A stretch of DNA of 64,000 nucleotides from SHAN690 sp040221375 (GTDB lineage: Bacteria > Bacteroidota > Bacteroidia > Flavobacteriales_G > Salibacteraceae). The translations under genes were made by a program, and so were the position numbers. The stretch is taken from assembly GCA_040221375.1 (NCBI GenBank), contig JAVKEP010000098.1, forward strand, positions 1 through 64,000, read 5' to 3'. The notes under the pieces were generated by a model. It saw only the letters and a list, made by a program, of their open reading frames with translations. It ran no database searches and had not been told where the DNA came from. Shown here piece after piece: positions 37,331 through 45,227 of the stretch; within the stretch, counting starts at the first letter, position 1, and every line of letters begins with the position of its first letter.

Positions 37331-40300
37331 ATGCAGCGAATCGCACTCGCCTTAGTTATCGCCCTGACTTCACTGGGCTCTTACGCACAATTCTCCACTT
37401 TTGTCACATCACAAGACGCGTCCTGCTGGGATGCTACGGATGGGAGTTATACCATCGATTCTATCCTTGGCTGCTATGCGCCGATTTCGATTCAAATTGA
37501 CTCAACCGTGTTTTCTTTTGAAAACCTCACCAGCCCTCCCTATACCTACCTAAACCACGGTTCGGGCACAGGAAACGACAACTCTTACTCGGTTTGGGCA
37601 GGACAAACTTCAGCTGGCGCGGTTTACATTGCTACAGGAAACTACACAAATTCGATCACCTTTGATTCGATCACACTCACGGCAACCGCGCCTCAAGAAA
37701 TGTGGGTAGCCTGCTTCGACGCCGCTACGAGCGACGTGCTTTGGGCAATCAGTGGAAGCGGGGGTTCGGGCACCTACTCAGCTGGGTACGCTGTTACTGG
37801 AGAGGGAGACAAGGCTTATGTTACTGGATACTTTACCGGAACCACCCAAATTGGCAATGCGTCCATTACTTCCTCTGGAGGTTATCAAGGTTACGTGGCC
37901 AAAATTGACCTCCCCTCGGGTAACGTTGATACGATTATTCAGGTCGGCGGTTCAGGGGCAGATGAAGGATACAACATCCAGTATGCAGCTGGTCGCATCT
38001 ATCTACTTGGAGATTACCAAGGATCCATCAGTTTGGCTGGAAACAGCTTTACCTCAGCTGGAAATTCTGACGCCTTCGTTTTGGTGATGGACACAGCGCT
38101 CACTACAGAGTATTGGTCAGCTGCAGGCGGAGGAACCTCCTTCGATGTGTTTACAGACATTGTAGCATATGAAAACACTGGCATCGTGGAGAAGGTGTTC
38201 ATCACTGGCATTTTCGAAAACAATGCAACGTATGGAACCACTACTTTATCTTCATCAGGAGACGTTGATTTCTTCGTCGGCACGCTCGATACCAATGGAA
38301 CCTTCGGCTGGTTGACCCAGGGTGGTTCTACCGGTGAGGACTATTGCACTTCGATCGACATCAACGCAAATGGAGATCGGTTGTACGTTGCAGGTTCTTG
38401 GGAAGGGTCCATGAATTTTGGAGGCCAATTGTACACGGCAAACGTCGTCAACGATGCCTTCATCGGCTACCTGGACACGGCTGGCACCCTTGACACACTT
38501 TACGTCTTGAGCGGAACGGGACCTGATTTTATTTACGACTTACAGAGCGTTGACGATGATTACTTGGTTTTTGCAGGTAGGTTCGGCGGCGATTTGGCCT
38601 TTGGCGACACCACGCTTGTCTCCAATGGAAACTACGATGCGCTCGTGGGTAAAATTGGTCCGAATCACACAGAAATTTGGGCCAAAAATTTAGGCGGTAC
38701 AGGCAATGATATTTACAGCTCGATTAGGCTGGGCCCAGGACAACGGGTACACGCCGCTGGTTCATTCCGAAACGATTGTTCAGCCTACCAAACCGGATTG
38801 GTTTCTGCTGGAGGCGACGATGTCATCGTAACCAATGACAACCTCCTCGGCATCGTGGATACTACCATCACCGTCACCGGGCTTTCAAGCGGTACGTATA
38901 CTTATGTTATGTTTGATTCTGCAGGCAATGCTTGGGTGGATACCATCATCATCGGTGCTCCGGATTCATTCGACATTTCTGGAACGGTGGTGAACGCTTC
39001 ATCTTCGACGACCCCGGATGGGTCCATCGACCTCACGGTGAGCGGCGGCACCCCAGGATACGTTTACGCTTGGTCCAATGGTGCCATTACCCAAGACCTT
39101 GACAGCGTGCTCTCGGGAACCTATTGTGTCACCGTAACGGACTCCATCGGTTGCAGCGATACGGCGTGTTTCTTCATCGACTCCTCAACCGTTGTGGGTC
39201 CCATGACCGTCGTAGCCATGGTAACAGACCTCGCCTGTTTTGGGGATAGCAGTGGTAGCATAGATCTCAGCGTCACGGGTGGGCTTTCCCCCTATGCATT
39301 CGCCTGGAGCAATGGAGCAACCACTGAAGATTTAATTGGGATCGGCAGTGGCACTTATGCTGTCACCGTTACAGACAATGACACTGCGGTATACATAGAC
39401 AGCTTTTTAGTGATTGAACCGTCAGAGATCATCATCAGCGGCACCATTACTCCACCATCCAATGGCACGTCAAACGACGGCGCAATCGACGTGACGGTGA
39501 CGGGCGGTACTTCACCTTACACGTACGCTTGGAGCAATGCGGCCACGACTGAAGACCTTACGGGCTTAGGTGTGGGTAACTACACCCTCACAGTAACGGA
39601 TACCACCGGCTGTACTGCCATCAGAAACTTTTTTGTCGATACCATTGCGAGCCTCAGCTTGGTCAGCAGCTCAGGCGATGTAACCTGCTTGAATACGTCC
39701 AATGGATCCATTGATCTAACCGTTATTGGCGGAGTTCCTCCGTTTGCCTTTGCTTGGAGCAATGGCGCAACCACCGAAGATATTTCCGGCTTGGCAGCTG
39801 GTGTGTATACGGTTACCGTAACCGATAGCGCAGCACAATCTGCGACCCTCACCGATTCGGTTGGGTCCAATCCAATTCACCCTGATCCCATCGTCGGGCC
39901 CATCACGGGTTCTGCCTCGGTTCAGGCTTGGACCAGCTACAACTACAGCGTTCCTGTAAGCAATGGTTCTGTTTTCACATGGACCGCGACAGGCGGAATG
40001 GTTACGTCTTCTGCGAGTAACGCTTCCAGCATTCAGTGGAACGCCGGGCCATCAGGCATGGTCCTCGTTTCAGAAACCGACGTGAACGGTTGTACAGCCA
40101 GCGACTCCTTGGCTGTGAGCATTCTCTTTGTCGGTGTGGATGAGACCCATGAGAACGCAGTCTTGATTTTCCCCAATCCTACTACAGAATTGTTGACCAT
40201 CCAACTTCCAGATAGCATGGAGTCAACCCAGATCGATCTAATTGACATCAATGGGAGGGTTTTAAAGACGGATAATACACGTAGAAGGACAATCTCCCTC

Positions 40301-40387
40301 AACGTGTCTGATCTTCCTTCAGGGACCTACGTAGTGCGCTTGTCTTCGGGTCAGACGCTTCTGCACCATTCGATCATCGTACGGTAA
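37331..40387 (+). CDS. Surface protein with split SprB repeat, beta-propeller and T9SS type A sorting domain
   Basis: A 1018-residue secreted protein. Signal peptide MQRIALALVIALTSLGSYAQ; first half of a SprB repeat (about 25-70, ASCWDATDGSYTIDSI); a long propeller region with SBBP-like blades (about 78-505, e.g. GEDYCTSIDINANGDRLYVAG); the second half of the repeat (about 512-544, ITVTGLSSGTYTYVMFDSAG); four intact SprB repeats (about 545-847, each with a YAWSNGATTED-type core); an Ig-like region; and a C-terminal type A sorting domain (about 940-1018, IFPNPTTELLTIQLPD ... LPSGTYVVRLSSG). Likely exported by the T9SS and lipid-anchored or released. Partner unknown. Confidence 0.88.
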   Translation: MQRIALALVIALTSLGSYAQFSTFVTSQDASCWDATDGSYTIDSILGCYAPISIQIDSTVFSFENLTSPPYTYLNHGSGTGNDNSYSVWAGQTSAGAVYIATGNYTNSITFDSITLTATAPQEMWVACFDAATSDVLWAISGSGGSGTYSAGYAVTGEGDKAYVTGYFTGTTQIGNASITSSGGYQGYVAKIDLPSGNVDTIIQVGGSGADEGYNIQYAAGRIYLLGDYQGSISLAGNSFTSAGNSDAFVLVMDTALTTEYWSAAGGGTSFDVFTDIVAYENTGIVEKVFITGIFENNATYGTTTLSSSGDVDFFVGTLDTNGTFGWLTQGGSTGEDYCTSIDINANGDRLYVAGSWEGSMNFGGQLYTANVVNDAFIGYLDTAGTLDTLYVLSGTGPDFIYDLQSVDDDYLVFAGRFGGDLAFGDTTLVSNGNYDALVGKIGPNHTEIWAKNLGGTGNDIYSSIRLGPGQRVHAAGSFRNDCSAYQTGLVSAGGDDVIVTNDNLLGIVDTTITVTGLSSGTYTYVMFDSAGNAWVDTIIIGAPDSFDISGTVVNASSSTTPDGSIDLTVSGGTPGYVYAWSNGAITQDLDSVLSGTYCVTVTDSIGCSDTACFFIDSSTVVGPMTVVAMVTDLACFGDSSGSIDLSVTGGLSPYAFAWSNGATTEDLIGIGSGTYAVTVTDNDTAVYIDSFLVIEPSEIIISGTITPPSNGTSNDGAIDVTVTGGTSPYTYAWSNAATTEDLTGLGVGNYTLTVTDTTGCTAIRNFFVDTIASLSLVSSSGDVTCLNTSNGSIDLTVIGGVPPFAFAWSNGATTEDISGLAAGVYTVTVTDSAAQSATLTDSVGSNPIHPDPIVGPITGSASVQAWTSYNYSVPVSNGSVFTWTATGGMVTSSASNASSIQWNAGPSGMVLVSETDVNGCTASDSLAVSILFVGVDETHENAVLIFPNPTTELLTIQLPDSMESTQIDLIDINGRVLKTDNTRRRTISLNVSDLPSGTYVVRLSSGQTLLHHSIIVR
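38963..39870 (+). repeat. Four tandem SprB repeats
   Basis: Four units of about 75 codons share GSIDLTVTGG, then PYAWSNGATTEDL, then L-x-GTYTVTVTD. This is the SprB-type repeat of gliding adhesins. Units are diverged at DNA level. Confidence 0.8.
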
Positions 40388-40413
40388 GGCCGACCTCCAA
40401 TAAAATACTATAC

Positions 40414-40450
40414 AAGGCCACGGTGCGCAGAAGCTACCGCGGCCTTTTTT
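40414..40450 (+). terminator. Intrinsic terminator of the 37331 surface-protein gene
   Basis: AAGGCCaCGGT pairs with ACCGcGGCCTT (A-C mismatch inside) and is followed by a T run. The 211-bp gap to the convergent gene holds only this and the opposing terminator; I see nothing else in it. Confidence 0.8.
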
Positions 40451-40549
40451 TGTGGGTTCAGTTGAGCTCTCCTTTGTAGGACAAGGCCAGTAACAGACTA
40501 GAACCCGACGATTGCTATGCTTTGTCAACGAGGTGATGCGCCAAACAAA

Positions 40550-40577
40550 AAGCCCCATACCAAAAGGTACAGGGCTT
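40550..40577 (-). terminator. Intrinsic terminator of the 42122 surface-protein gene
   Basis: AAGCCC/GGGCTT plus TACC/GGTA form a stem around AAAA; on the minus strand it is followed by TTTTGTTTGG. It lies 22 bp beyond the stop of the minus-strand gene. Confidence 0.7.
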
Positions 40578-40598
40578 CGAATGCTTTGGTCGTTGACG

Positions 40599-42122
40599 TT
40601 ATTTTAGGTACACCTTCTCTGTATACAACTTACCATTGACCGTAACGCGGGCGACATACACTCCGCTGGCCAATTGCTCCGATGAAATCAAGACAGAGTT
40701 ATCTCTGTTTTGAACGTTCATCACTTGTTCGCCAAGCAAATTATACAGTTGCACCTCGCTAATCGTAGACGCAGAAACAAATTCTATTTGCGACCCTTGG
40801 TTCAAGACTCGAATTTCTTCTGAAGCATACTCGCCAATTCCGAAAGGTGTGCCAACGAAGCAATCATCCACATTGACCGTAACTGTCTCAACACCTTTGC
40901 ATCCATTTGCATCAATCCCGCTGATGGTAATGTTGATCGCCCCAGGCACATTTGGCGATACTACCTGCGTGTTTGAAGTAGTGTTCAATGTAGAACCCGG
41001 AAACTTCCATACGTAAGAAAGGCAATCAGGACAAGTCACTGTGATCTCGTCAGTTTCATCCAAACAAATCGAAGCACCTCCTGAAGACTGTGTTGCCGAA
41101 ATCGCCGGTGCTGGTATCACGGTGATGGTAGCCGTACCTGTCTTAGAGCAACCCAGCCGCGTTGCGGTGACCGAATAGGTCGTTGTAGAGGTAGGTGATG
41201 CAATCACATCTTTCGCCGTAGGATCGTCCAGCGAACCCGAAGGAGACCAAGAAAAGGACGTGCCGTTTGACTGGCATGATATCTCGGTACTCGTTCCGAA
41301 ACAAATGGTATCGTCAGCTATGTTTACCGTCAACGATGGCAGCACGCTGTTCACAACGATTTCGAGCGATGTAGACCCTGTGCATCCATTGGTATCCGTT
41401 ACGACGACTGTATAGGTTGTAGTAGCGGTTGGCGTAGCTTGTACGCTCATTGAAGTGCTGTCATTCAACGTTGCGGTTGGCGACCATTCATAGGTAGCAA
41501 TGCCCGATGCGTTGGCTGTCATAGTAGCGGTATTTCCTGAGCACAAGTAGCCTCCTGTTGCCTCAACAGAACTTGAAATGGTCACAGTTGGCCCGCTGGT
41601 AACGTCGAGGTCAATGCTGTCCATCCCCATACAACCATTGCTATCCACTATAGTAACATAATAAGTAGTAGCGGCCGTAGGAGAAGCGATCACAGTATCC
41701 GTAGAGTCGTTGTCTAAGGTTCCTGATGGTGTCCACGAATAGGAAGCGTGCCCGCTCGTAGCGACAAGCTCAGAGCTAGATCCTTGGCAAAATGACGACC
41801 CCGCGCTGGAAGTGATAGACACCATGGCGTTGGCGTGGACCAGAATGGAGATGGTAACCGTATCTGTGTCTACAGGTACGAACGTATATCCCAATACGGT
41901 AATGGTGTAGTTTCCTGGTGTGGTGGTGCTGAAATTGACGGAATCGACAAAATTGGTGTCGAGATTTACGGTATCGCTCCAAGCATATACTGTCATGCCT
42001 GATGCCTTCAGCCACACTGACTCACCTGGACAGACTGTGCTGTCTTCCATGGTAACCGACAATTGCGCAAACGACGAAAGGCTGAGCGCCAGTAAAACGA
42101 TGAGGGTAGATAATCTCGCCAT
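40599..42122 (-). CDS. Ig-like repeat surface protein with T9SS type A sorting domain
   Basis: A 507-residue exported protein. Signal peptide MARLSTLIVLLALSLSSFAQ; then about five Ig/PKD-like modules of 75-85 residues, each with a Cys near the start (VCPGESVWL, FCQGSSSEL, LCSGNTATM, ICFGTSTEI) and a YTWSP-type core with TYTVVVTDTNGCTG at the end. The C-terminal 75 residues (VQLYNLLGEQVMNVQ ... LASGVYVARVTVNGK) form a type A sorting domain, though the usual N-P motif at its start is missing. ATG 42122 is chosen because it begins the signal peptide. It is convergent with the previous surface-protein gene and has a well-formed promoter. Confidence 0.82.
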   Translation of the reverse strand: MARLSTLIVLLALSLSSFAQLSVTMEDSTVCPGESVWLKASGMTVYAWSDTVNLDTNFVDSVNFSTTTPGNYTITVLGYTFVPVDTDTVTISILVHANAMVSITSSAGSSFCQGSSSELVATSGHASYSWTPSGTLDNDSTDTVIASPTAATTYYVTIVDSNGCMGMDSIDLDVTSGPTVTISSSVEATGGYLCSGNTATMTANASGIATYEWSPTATLNDSTSMSVQATPTATTTYTVVVTDTNGCTGSTSLEIVVNSVLPSLTVNIADDTICFGTSTEISCQSNGTSFSWSPSGSLDDPTAKDVIASPTSTTTYSVTATRLGCSKTGTATITVIPAPAISATQSSGGASICLDETDEITVTCPDCLSYVWKFPGSTLNTTSNTQVVSPNVPGAINITISGIDANGCKGVETVTVNVDDCFVGTPFGIGEYASEEIRVLNQGSQIEFVSASTISEVQLYNLLGEQVMNVQNRDNSVLISSEQLASGVYVARVTVNGKLYTEKVYLK

Positions 42123-42146
42123 AATTAGATTTTTAACGTAAACTCG

Positions 42147-42177
42147 CAAATCTACCTGTAAATACTATACCCACAAA
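42147..42177 (-). promoter_or_regulatory. Predicted Bacteroidota promoter (-33 TTTG / -7 TAGATTTG)
   Basis: On the minus strand TTTG (42174-42177) is followed after exactly 19 bp by TAGATTTG (42147-42154). Both elements and the spacing match the Bacteroidota housekeeping promoter. It lies 25 bp before the ATG at 42122. Confidence 0.7.
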
Positions 42178-42218
42178 ACCAAATACTCACTCAGGCCTTT
42201 TAAACCGTCAATTCAATC

Positions 42219-42671
42219 ATGGAGCTCCACGTACTATCCGATGAACATTTCATGAAGCTTGCCTTGCAAGAGGCCAAATCTGCATTTGATCAAGGAGAAG
42301 TTCCTGTGGGGGCGGTGGTAGTATCCAAGGGAAGAATCATAGCCAGGGCGCACAACCTCACCGAGCGCTTGAATGATGTAACCGCCCACGCTGAAATGCA
42401 GGCGATCACGGCCGCCGAGAATTTTTTGGGTGGGAAGTACCTCAACAAATGCACCTTGTATGTCACCCTCGAACCTTGTGTCATGTGCGCAGGAGCATTG
42501 TACTGGTCGCAAATTGGCAAGGTTGTTTACGGCGCGCACGATGAGAAAAGAGGCTTTCGGGCTGTGTCTGAGTCGTTGCTCCATCCGAAGACCGAATGGG
42601 TGGGTGGAATACTCCGCGATGACTGCTCTTCGCTAATCAAACAGTTCTTTCAAGAGCGACGTCAAGATTGA
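42219..42671 (+). CDS. tadA: tRNA-specific adenosine deaminase (A34 to inosine)
   Basis: A 150-residue zinc deaminase. The catalytic pair is HAEMQAI (His zinc ligand and Glu proton shuttle) and PCVMCAGAL (two Cys zinc ligands), with the usual N-terminal EVPVGAVVV before it. It converts the wobble A of tRNA-Arg(ACG) to inosine. The shorter family members lacking tRNA specificity also share these motifs, so a general nucleoside deaminase is the alternative. It stands between divergent and downstream small genes with no operon partner of related function. Confidence 0.88.
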   Translation: MELHVLSDEHFMKLALQEAKSAFDQGEVPVGAVVVSKGRIIARAHNLTERLNDVTAHAEMQAITAAENFLGGKYLNKCTLYVTLEPCVMCAGALYWSQIGKVVYGAHDEKRGFRAVSESLLHPKTEWVGGILRDDCSSLIKQFFQERRQD

Positions 42672-42708
42672 CGAGTAGTCCCCGCATTGAACTCTTTGTG
42701 AGACAAGA

Positions 42709-42724
42709 TGTTACCTTTGTAACA
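42709..42724 (+). promoter_or_regulatory. -7 element of the bacilliredoxin gene embedded in a perfect dyad
   Basis: TGTTAC-CTTT-GTAACA is a perfect 6-bp inverted repeat. The -7 consensus TACCTTTG (42712-42719) lies inside it, and a TTG at 42687 is 22 bp upstream. A regulator bound here would cover the promoter. The downstream ATG is at 42737. Confidence 0.5.
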
Positions 42725-42736
42725 AATTAAAAAGTT

Positions 42737-43150
42737 ATGTATCCAGAAGAAATCGTAGCCCCGATGAAAGCGGAGCTAACCGAAGTGGGGTTTGATGAGC
42801 TGTTGACTGCAGAAGAAGTAGATCAGGTGATGAACAACATGGAAGGAACTGCCTTGATCATGGTAAACAGCGTATGTGGTTGTGCGGCAGCTAACGCCCG
42901 TCCTGCGGTGCGTATGTCGATCAATCATAGCAAGAAGCCATCAAAGCTCATGACCGTATTCGCAGGAGTTGACCAAGATGCAGTTGCGCAAGCCAGAAAG
43001 TATTTTCTCCCTTACCCTCCTTCCTCTCCAAGCATTGCTCTGATGAAAGATGGTAAGTTGGTTCACTTCATCGAGCGCCATCACATCGAGGGCCGACCAG
43101 CCGAACTCATCGCAGAAAACCTCGTCGCCGCGTACGACGAATTCTGTTAG
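42737..43150 (+). CDS. BrxA/BrxB family bacilliredoxin (YphP/YqiW)
   Basis: A 137-residue thioredoxin-fold protein with the family CGC active site (NSVCGCAAANARPA, about residues 47-60) and start MYPEEIVAPMKAELTEVGF. In Firmicutes these enzymes remove bacillithiol from protein thiols; many Bacteroidota also encode them. A further Cys is the last residue. It is monocistronic, between its own promoter and a strong terminator. Whether this organism makes bacillithiol cannot be told from the window. Confidence 0.88.
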   Translation: MYPEEIVAPMKAELTEVGFDELLTAEEVDQVMNNMEGTALIMVNSVCGCAAANARPAVRMSINHSKKPSKLMTVFAGVDQDAVAQARKYFLPYPPSSPSIALMKDGKLVHFIERHHIEGRPAELIAENLVAAYDEFC

Positions 43151-43176
43151 AATTCTGCTGAAATCAGACGACAATA

Positions 43177-43209
43177 AAAGCCTTTCCGCCATTTGGAAGG
43201 GCTTTTTTT
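43177..43209. terminator. Bidirectional intrinsic terminator
   Basis: AAAGCCTTTCC pairs with GGAAGGGCTTT (11 bp with one G-T pair) around a 7-base loop and is followed by seven Ts. It separates the bacilliredoxin gene from the convergent EnvC-like gene, and the reverse strand also has a T-rich tail. Confidence 0.85.
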
Positions 43210-43210
43210 A

Positions 43211-44410
43211 TTAGCGCGCTTTGTAGAGCCAGTAACTGGGGTCCTGCAAGTCCGTCCCTTTCCAAAGCTGGAATTCGGTTTCCGTTTTTCCTTTGTCGGT
43301 TAGGATGATTCCTATTTCCTCTTTCGTTTTCACATTGTCGCCCGTATTGACGAATGTCTCTTTGAGGTTGGTGTAGATAGAGATGTATTCGCCATGCCTG
43401 ATCATGACCACCTTTCCGGCTCCCGGCAAGATGATGATCCGCGACACTTCGCCGTCAAAGGCTGCGCGCGCCCTGCTGTTTTCTGTGGTTGAAATGGTAA
43501 GGCCGTCCTTTTTTACGACGATGCCTTTGAGAAAGGGATGGGGCTGTTCACCAAACTTGGCCACGATCTCACCCTTGTCTACTGGCCACGGTAACTTGCC
43601 TTTATTCGCGACGAAGTTGTTGCCCAATTCTCTCGCTTCGGGGGTCAATTGATAGGTAGAACCTGAAGTCCCTGCCGCCTCATTGCGCGCAGCGATTTCT
43701 CTTTTAATGGCTTCCGTGATGGCCCTGCGCAGCTCCGACGCAGCCTTTTCGGCCGCCGCCAATTCTTTCTTGTATTGGGCTTCTTTACTGGACAAGACCT
43801 TGAGCTCTTTCTCCTTTTCTTGCCGTTCTCTGTTCAAGGTTAACTTCTCCTTGTTCTGGTCGTTGAGCACGCCATTCTTTTCTTTCCGCTGCGCTTCCAG
43901 TGCTTGGTGCTTTCCTTCCAAGCTGCGCTGTGCTGCAAGGATCGCCTCGGCTTGCCGCTGCCGGTAGTCGCTCAATTGCTGGAGGTATTTCAGCCTCCTG
44001 TACGCCTGTCCGAAGTCGTCGCTGGCAAAAATGTACATGAGTTTCTGACTTGCACTCCTCGTCTTGTAGGCCTGTACTACCATGCGGGCATATTCCTCTT
44101 TGAGGCGGGCAATGTCTGACTCAAATGCCTCGATCAAGTCTTCGTTTTCTTCGATCTTCTTGTCGAGGAAATTGATCTCATCTCGGATGGAGGAAATCAG
44201 CTCTTCGCGCTGATTGATCTTCTTGCTGATCAACACAATCTTCGTGGAGGAGCTCTTGCTGTCTGCTTCGATTTGCTTGAGCAGCTTTTCTTTGTATTGT
44301 ATATCCTCCCGGAGCTGTTGCTGCTTCCGTTTTAGTTCATCACTCGTTTGTCCGAATCCAGGGAGGACCGAAAAGACAATCAGGATCAAACTAAGGCACC
44401 AATGCTTCAT
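43211..44410 (-). CDS. EnvC-like murein hydrolase activator (degenerate M23 domain)
   Basis: A 399-residue periplasmic protein. A signal peptide (ending GFG-QT) is followed by a long coiled coil (about 20-250, rich in Glu, Lys and Gln), then a LytM/M23 fold (about 280-399). The zinc residues are lost: the first motif reads LKGIVVKKDGLTI instead of H-x-G-x-D, and the H-x-H motif reads TETEFQLWKG. This matches EnvC/NlpD-type proteins that activate amidases rather than cut peptidoglycan. It overlaps the DUF4292 gene by 20 bp and is last in the operon. Confidence 0.87.
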   Translation of the reverse strand: MKHWCLSLILIVFSVLPGFGQTSDELKRKQQQLREDIQYKEKLLKQIEADSKSSSTKIVLISKKINQREELISSIRDEINFLDKKIEENEDLIEAFESDIARLKEEYARMVVQAYKTRSASQKLMYIFASDDFGQAYRRLKYLQQLSDYRQRQAEAILAAQRSLEGKHQALEAQRKEKNGVLNDQNKEKLTLNRERQEKEKELKVLSSKEAQYKKELAAAEKAASELRRAITEAIKREIAARNEAAGTSGSTYQLTPEARELGNNFVANKGKLPWPVDKGEIVAKFGEQPHPFLKGIVVKKDGLTISTTENSRARAAFDGEVSRIIILPGAGKVVMIRHGEYISIYTNLKETFVNTGDNVKTKEEIGIILTDKGKTETEFQLWKGTDLQDPSYWLYKAR

Positions 44411-45227
44411 ACTTATCAGGGATGGTAAAGGAAAGGCTAACTTCCTTACCCGTTGTTATCTTCATCACGGATGTTTTCACCTTTGCTTGTTCATTCGCTG
44501 ATTGCACAGAATAAGTGGTAGTGTAAGGAAATGAGGAATTGCAAACGTCTTTATAATCAGCATATTCCGCGATTAAGTTGCGGCCCGACTCAAAATCCGT
44601 AATCGACGTTTTTACTAGGCGAAAGCCATCTGGATTTACCCAAAGCCCAATATCCAAGTCGAGATCACTGTTCTCCCCCTCCCTTCGAAGGGCTCTTCTG
44701 AGCTGACCTTTCTTTAAAAAACTTAAATGGTACATGCCGTCGTCCTTAGAGGATCTGATCTTCCCTTCTTCCGCCTCGATTTTGAGCAATTTCAGGCTGT
44801 TGGAAAGCACCAGAGACTCCAAAATTTCGAAGCTCGCCTCTACCTTAAATCGGTCTTGGATATAGTCGTAGCCTCCCACATAGAACTGGTTGTTTTTGCG
44901 ATCCATGAATTTCACGGTGTCGGGCAAAAAAAGAAAACGGGCTACCTCAACAGCGTAATACGTAGCCGATATCCAAATGGCACTGTCTTGCTTCAATCGG
45001 ATGTACATCTTGAAGCTGTCGTCGATTTTTTCAGACTTAATCTCAACGTCGTATTTCACACTGAGCCAGTCACAAAAAAGCTCTCCTTTGCCCATAGATT
45101 CCAGGATTTCATCCGTTTTCCTATGAGGCACCGCCCTGTCCGAGGCGGTTTCTCGTGTAGTCTTACAACCAGACAGCGTCACGATACCTATCATCGTTGC
45201 TAGGAGATATGTGCTACAGCTATTCAT
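44391..45227 (-). CDS. DUF4292 family lipoprotein
   Basis: A 278-residue lipoprotein of a Bacteroidota-specific family. The signal MNSCSTYLLATMIGIVTLSGC ends in the lipobox LSGC. The mature part has LolA/LolB-like alternating strands (YDVEIKSEKIDDSFKMYIRL, WISATYYAVEVARFLFLPD). ATG 45227 is preferred over an upstream start at 45254 that would lengthen the overlap with the TPR gene. Role unknown; its fixed place between a TPR protein and an EnvC-like protein hints at envelope biogenesis. Confidence 0.85.
   Translation of the reverse strand: MNSCSTYLLATMIGIVTLSGCKTTRETASDRAVPHRKTDEILESMGKGELFCDWLSVKYDVEIKSEKIDDSFKMYIRLKQDSAIWISATYYAVEVARFLFLPDTVKFMDRKNNQFYVGGYDYIQDRFKVEASFEILESLVLSNSLKLLKIEAEEGKIRSSKDDGMYHLSFLKKGQLRRALRREGENSDLDLDIGLWVNPDGFRLVKTSITDFESGRNLIAEYADYKDVCNSSFPYTTTYSVQSANEQAKVKTSVMKITTGKEVSLSFTIPDKYEALVP

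Noticed and set aside
43211..44410. Active M23 peptidoglycan hydrolase
   Set aside because: Both zinc-ligand motifs have lost their His residues, so an activator role is more likely.
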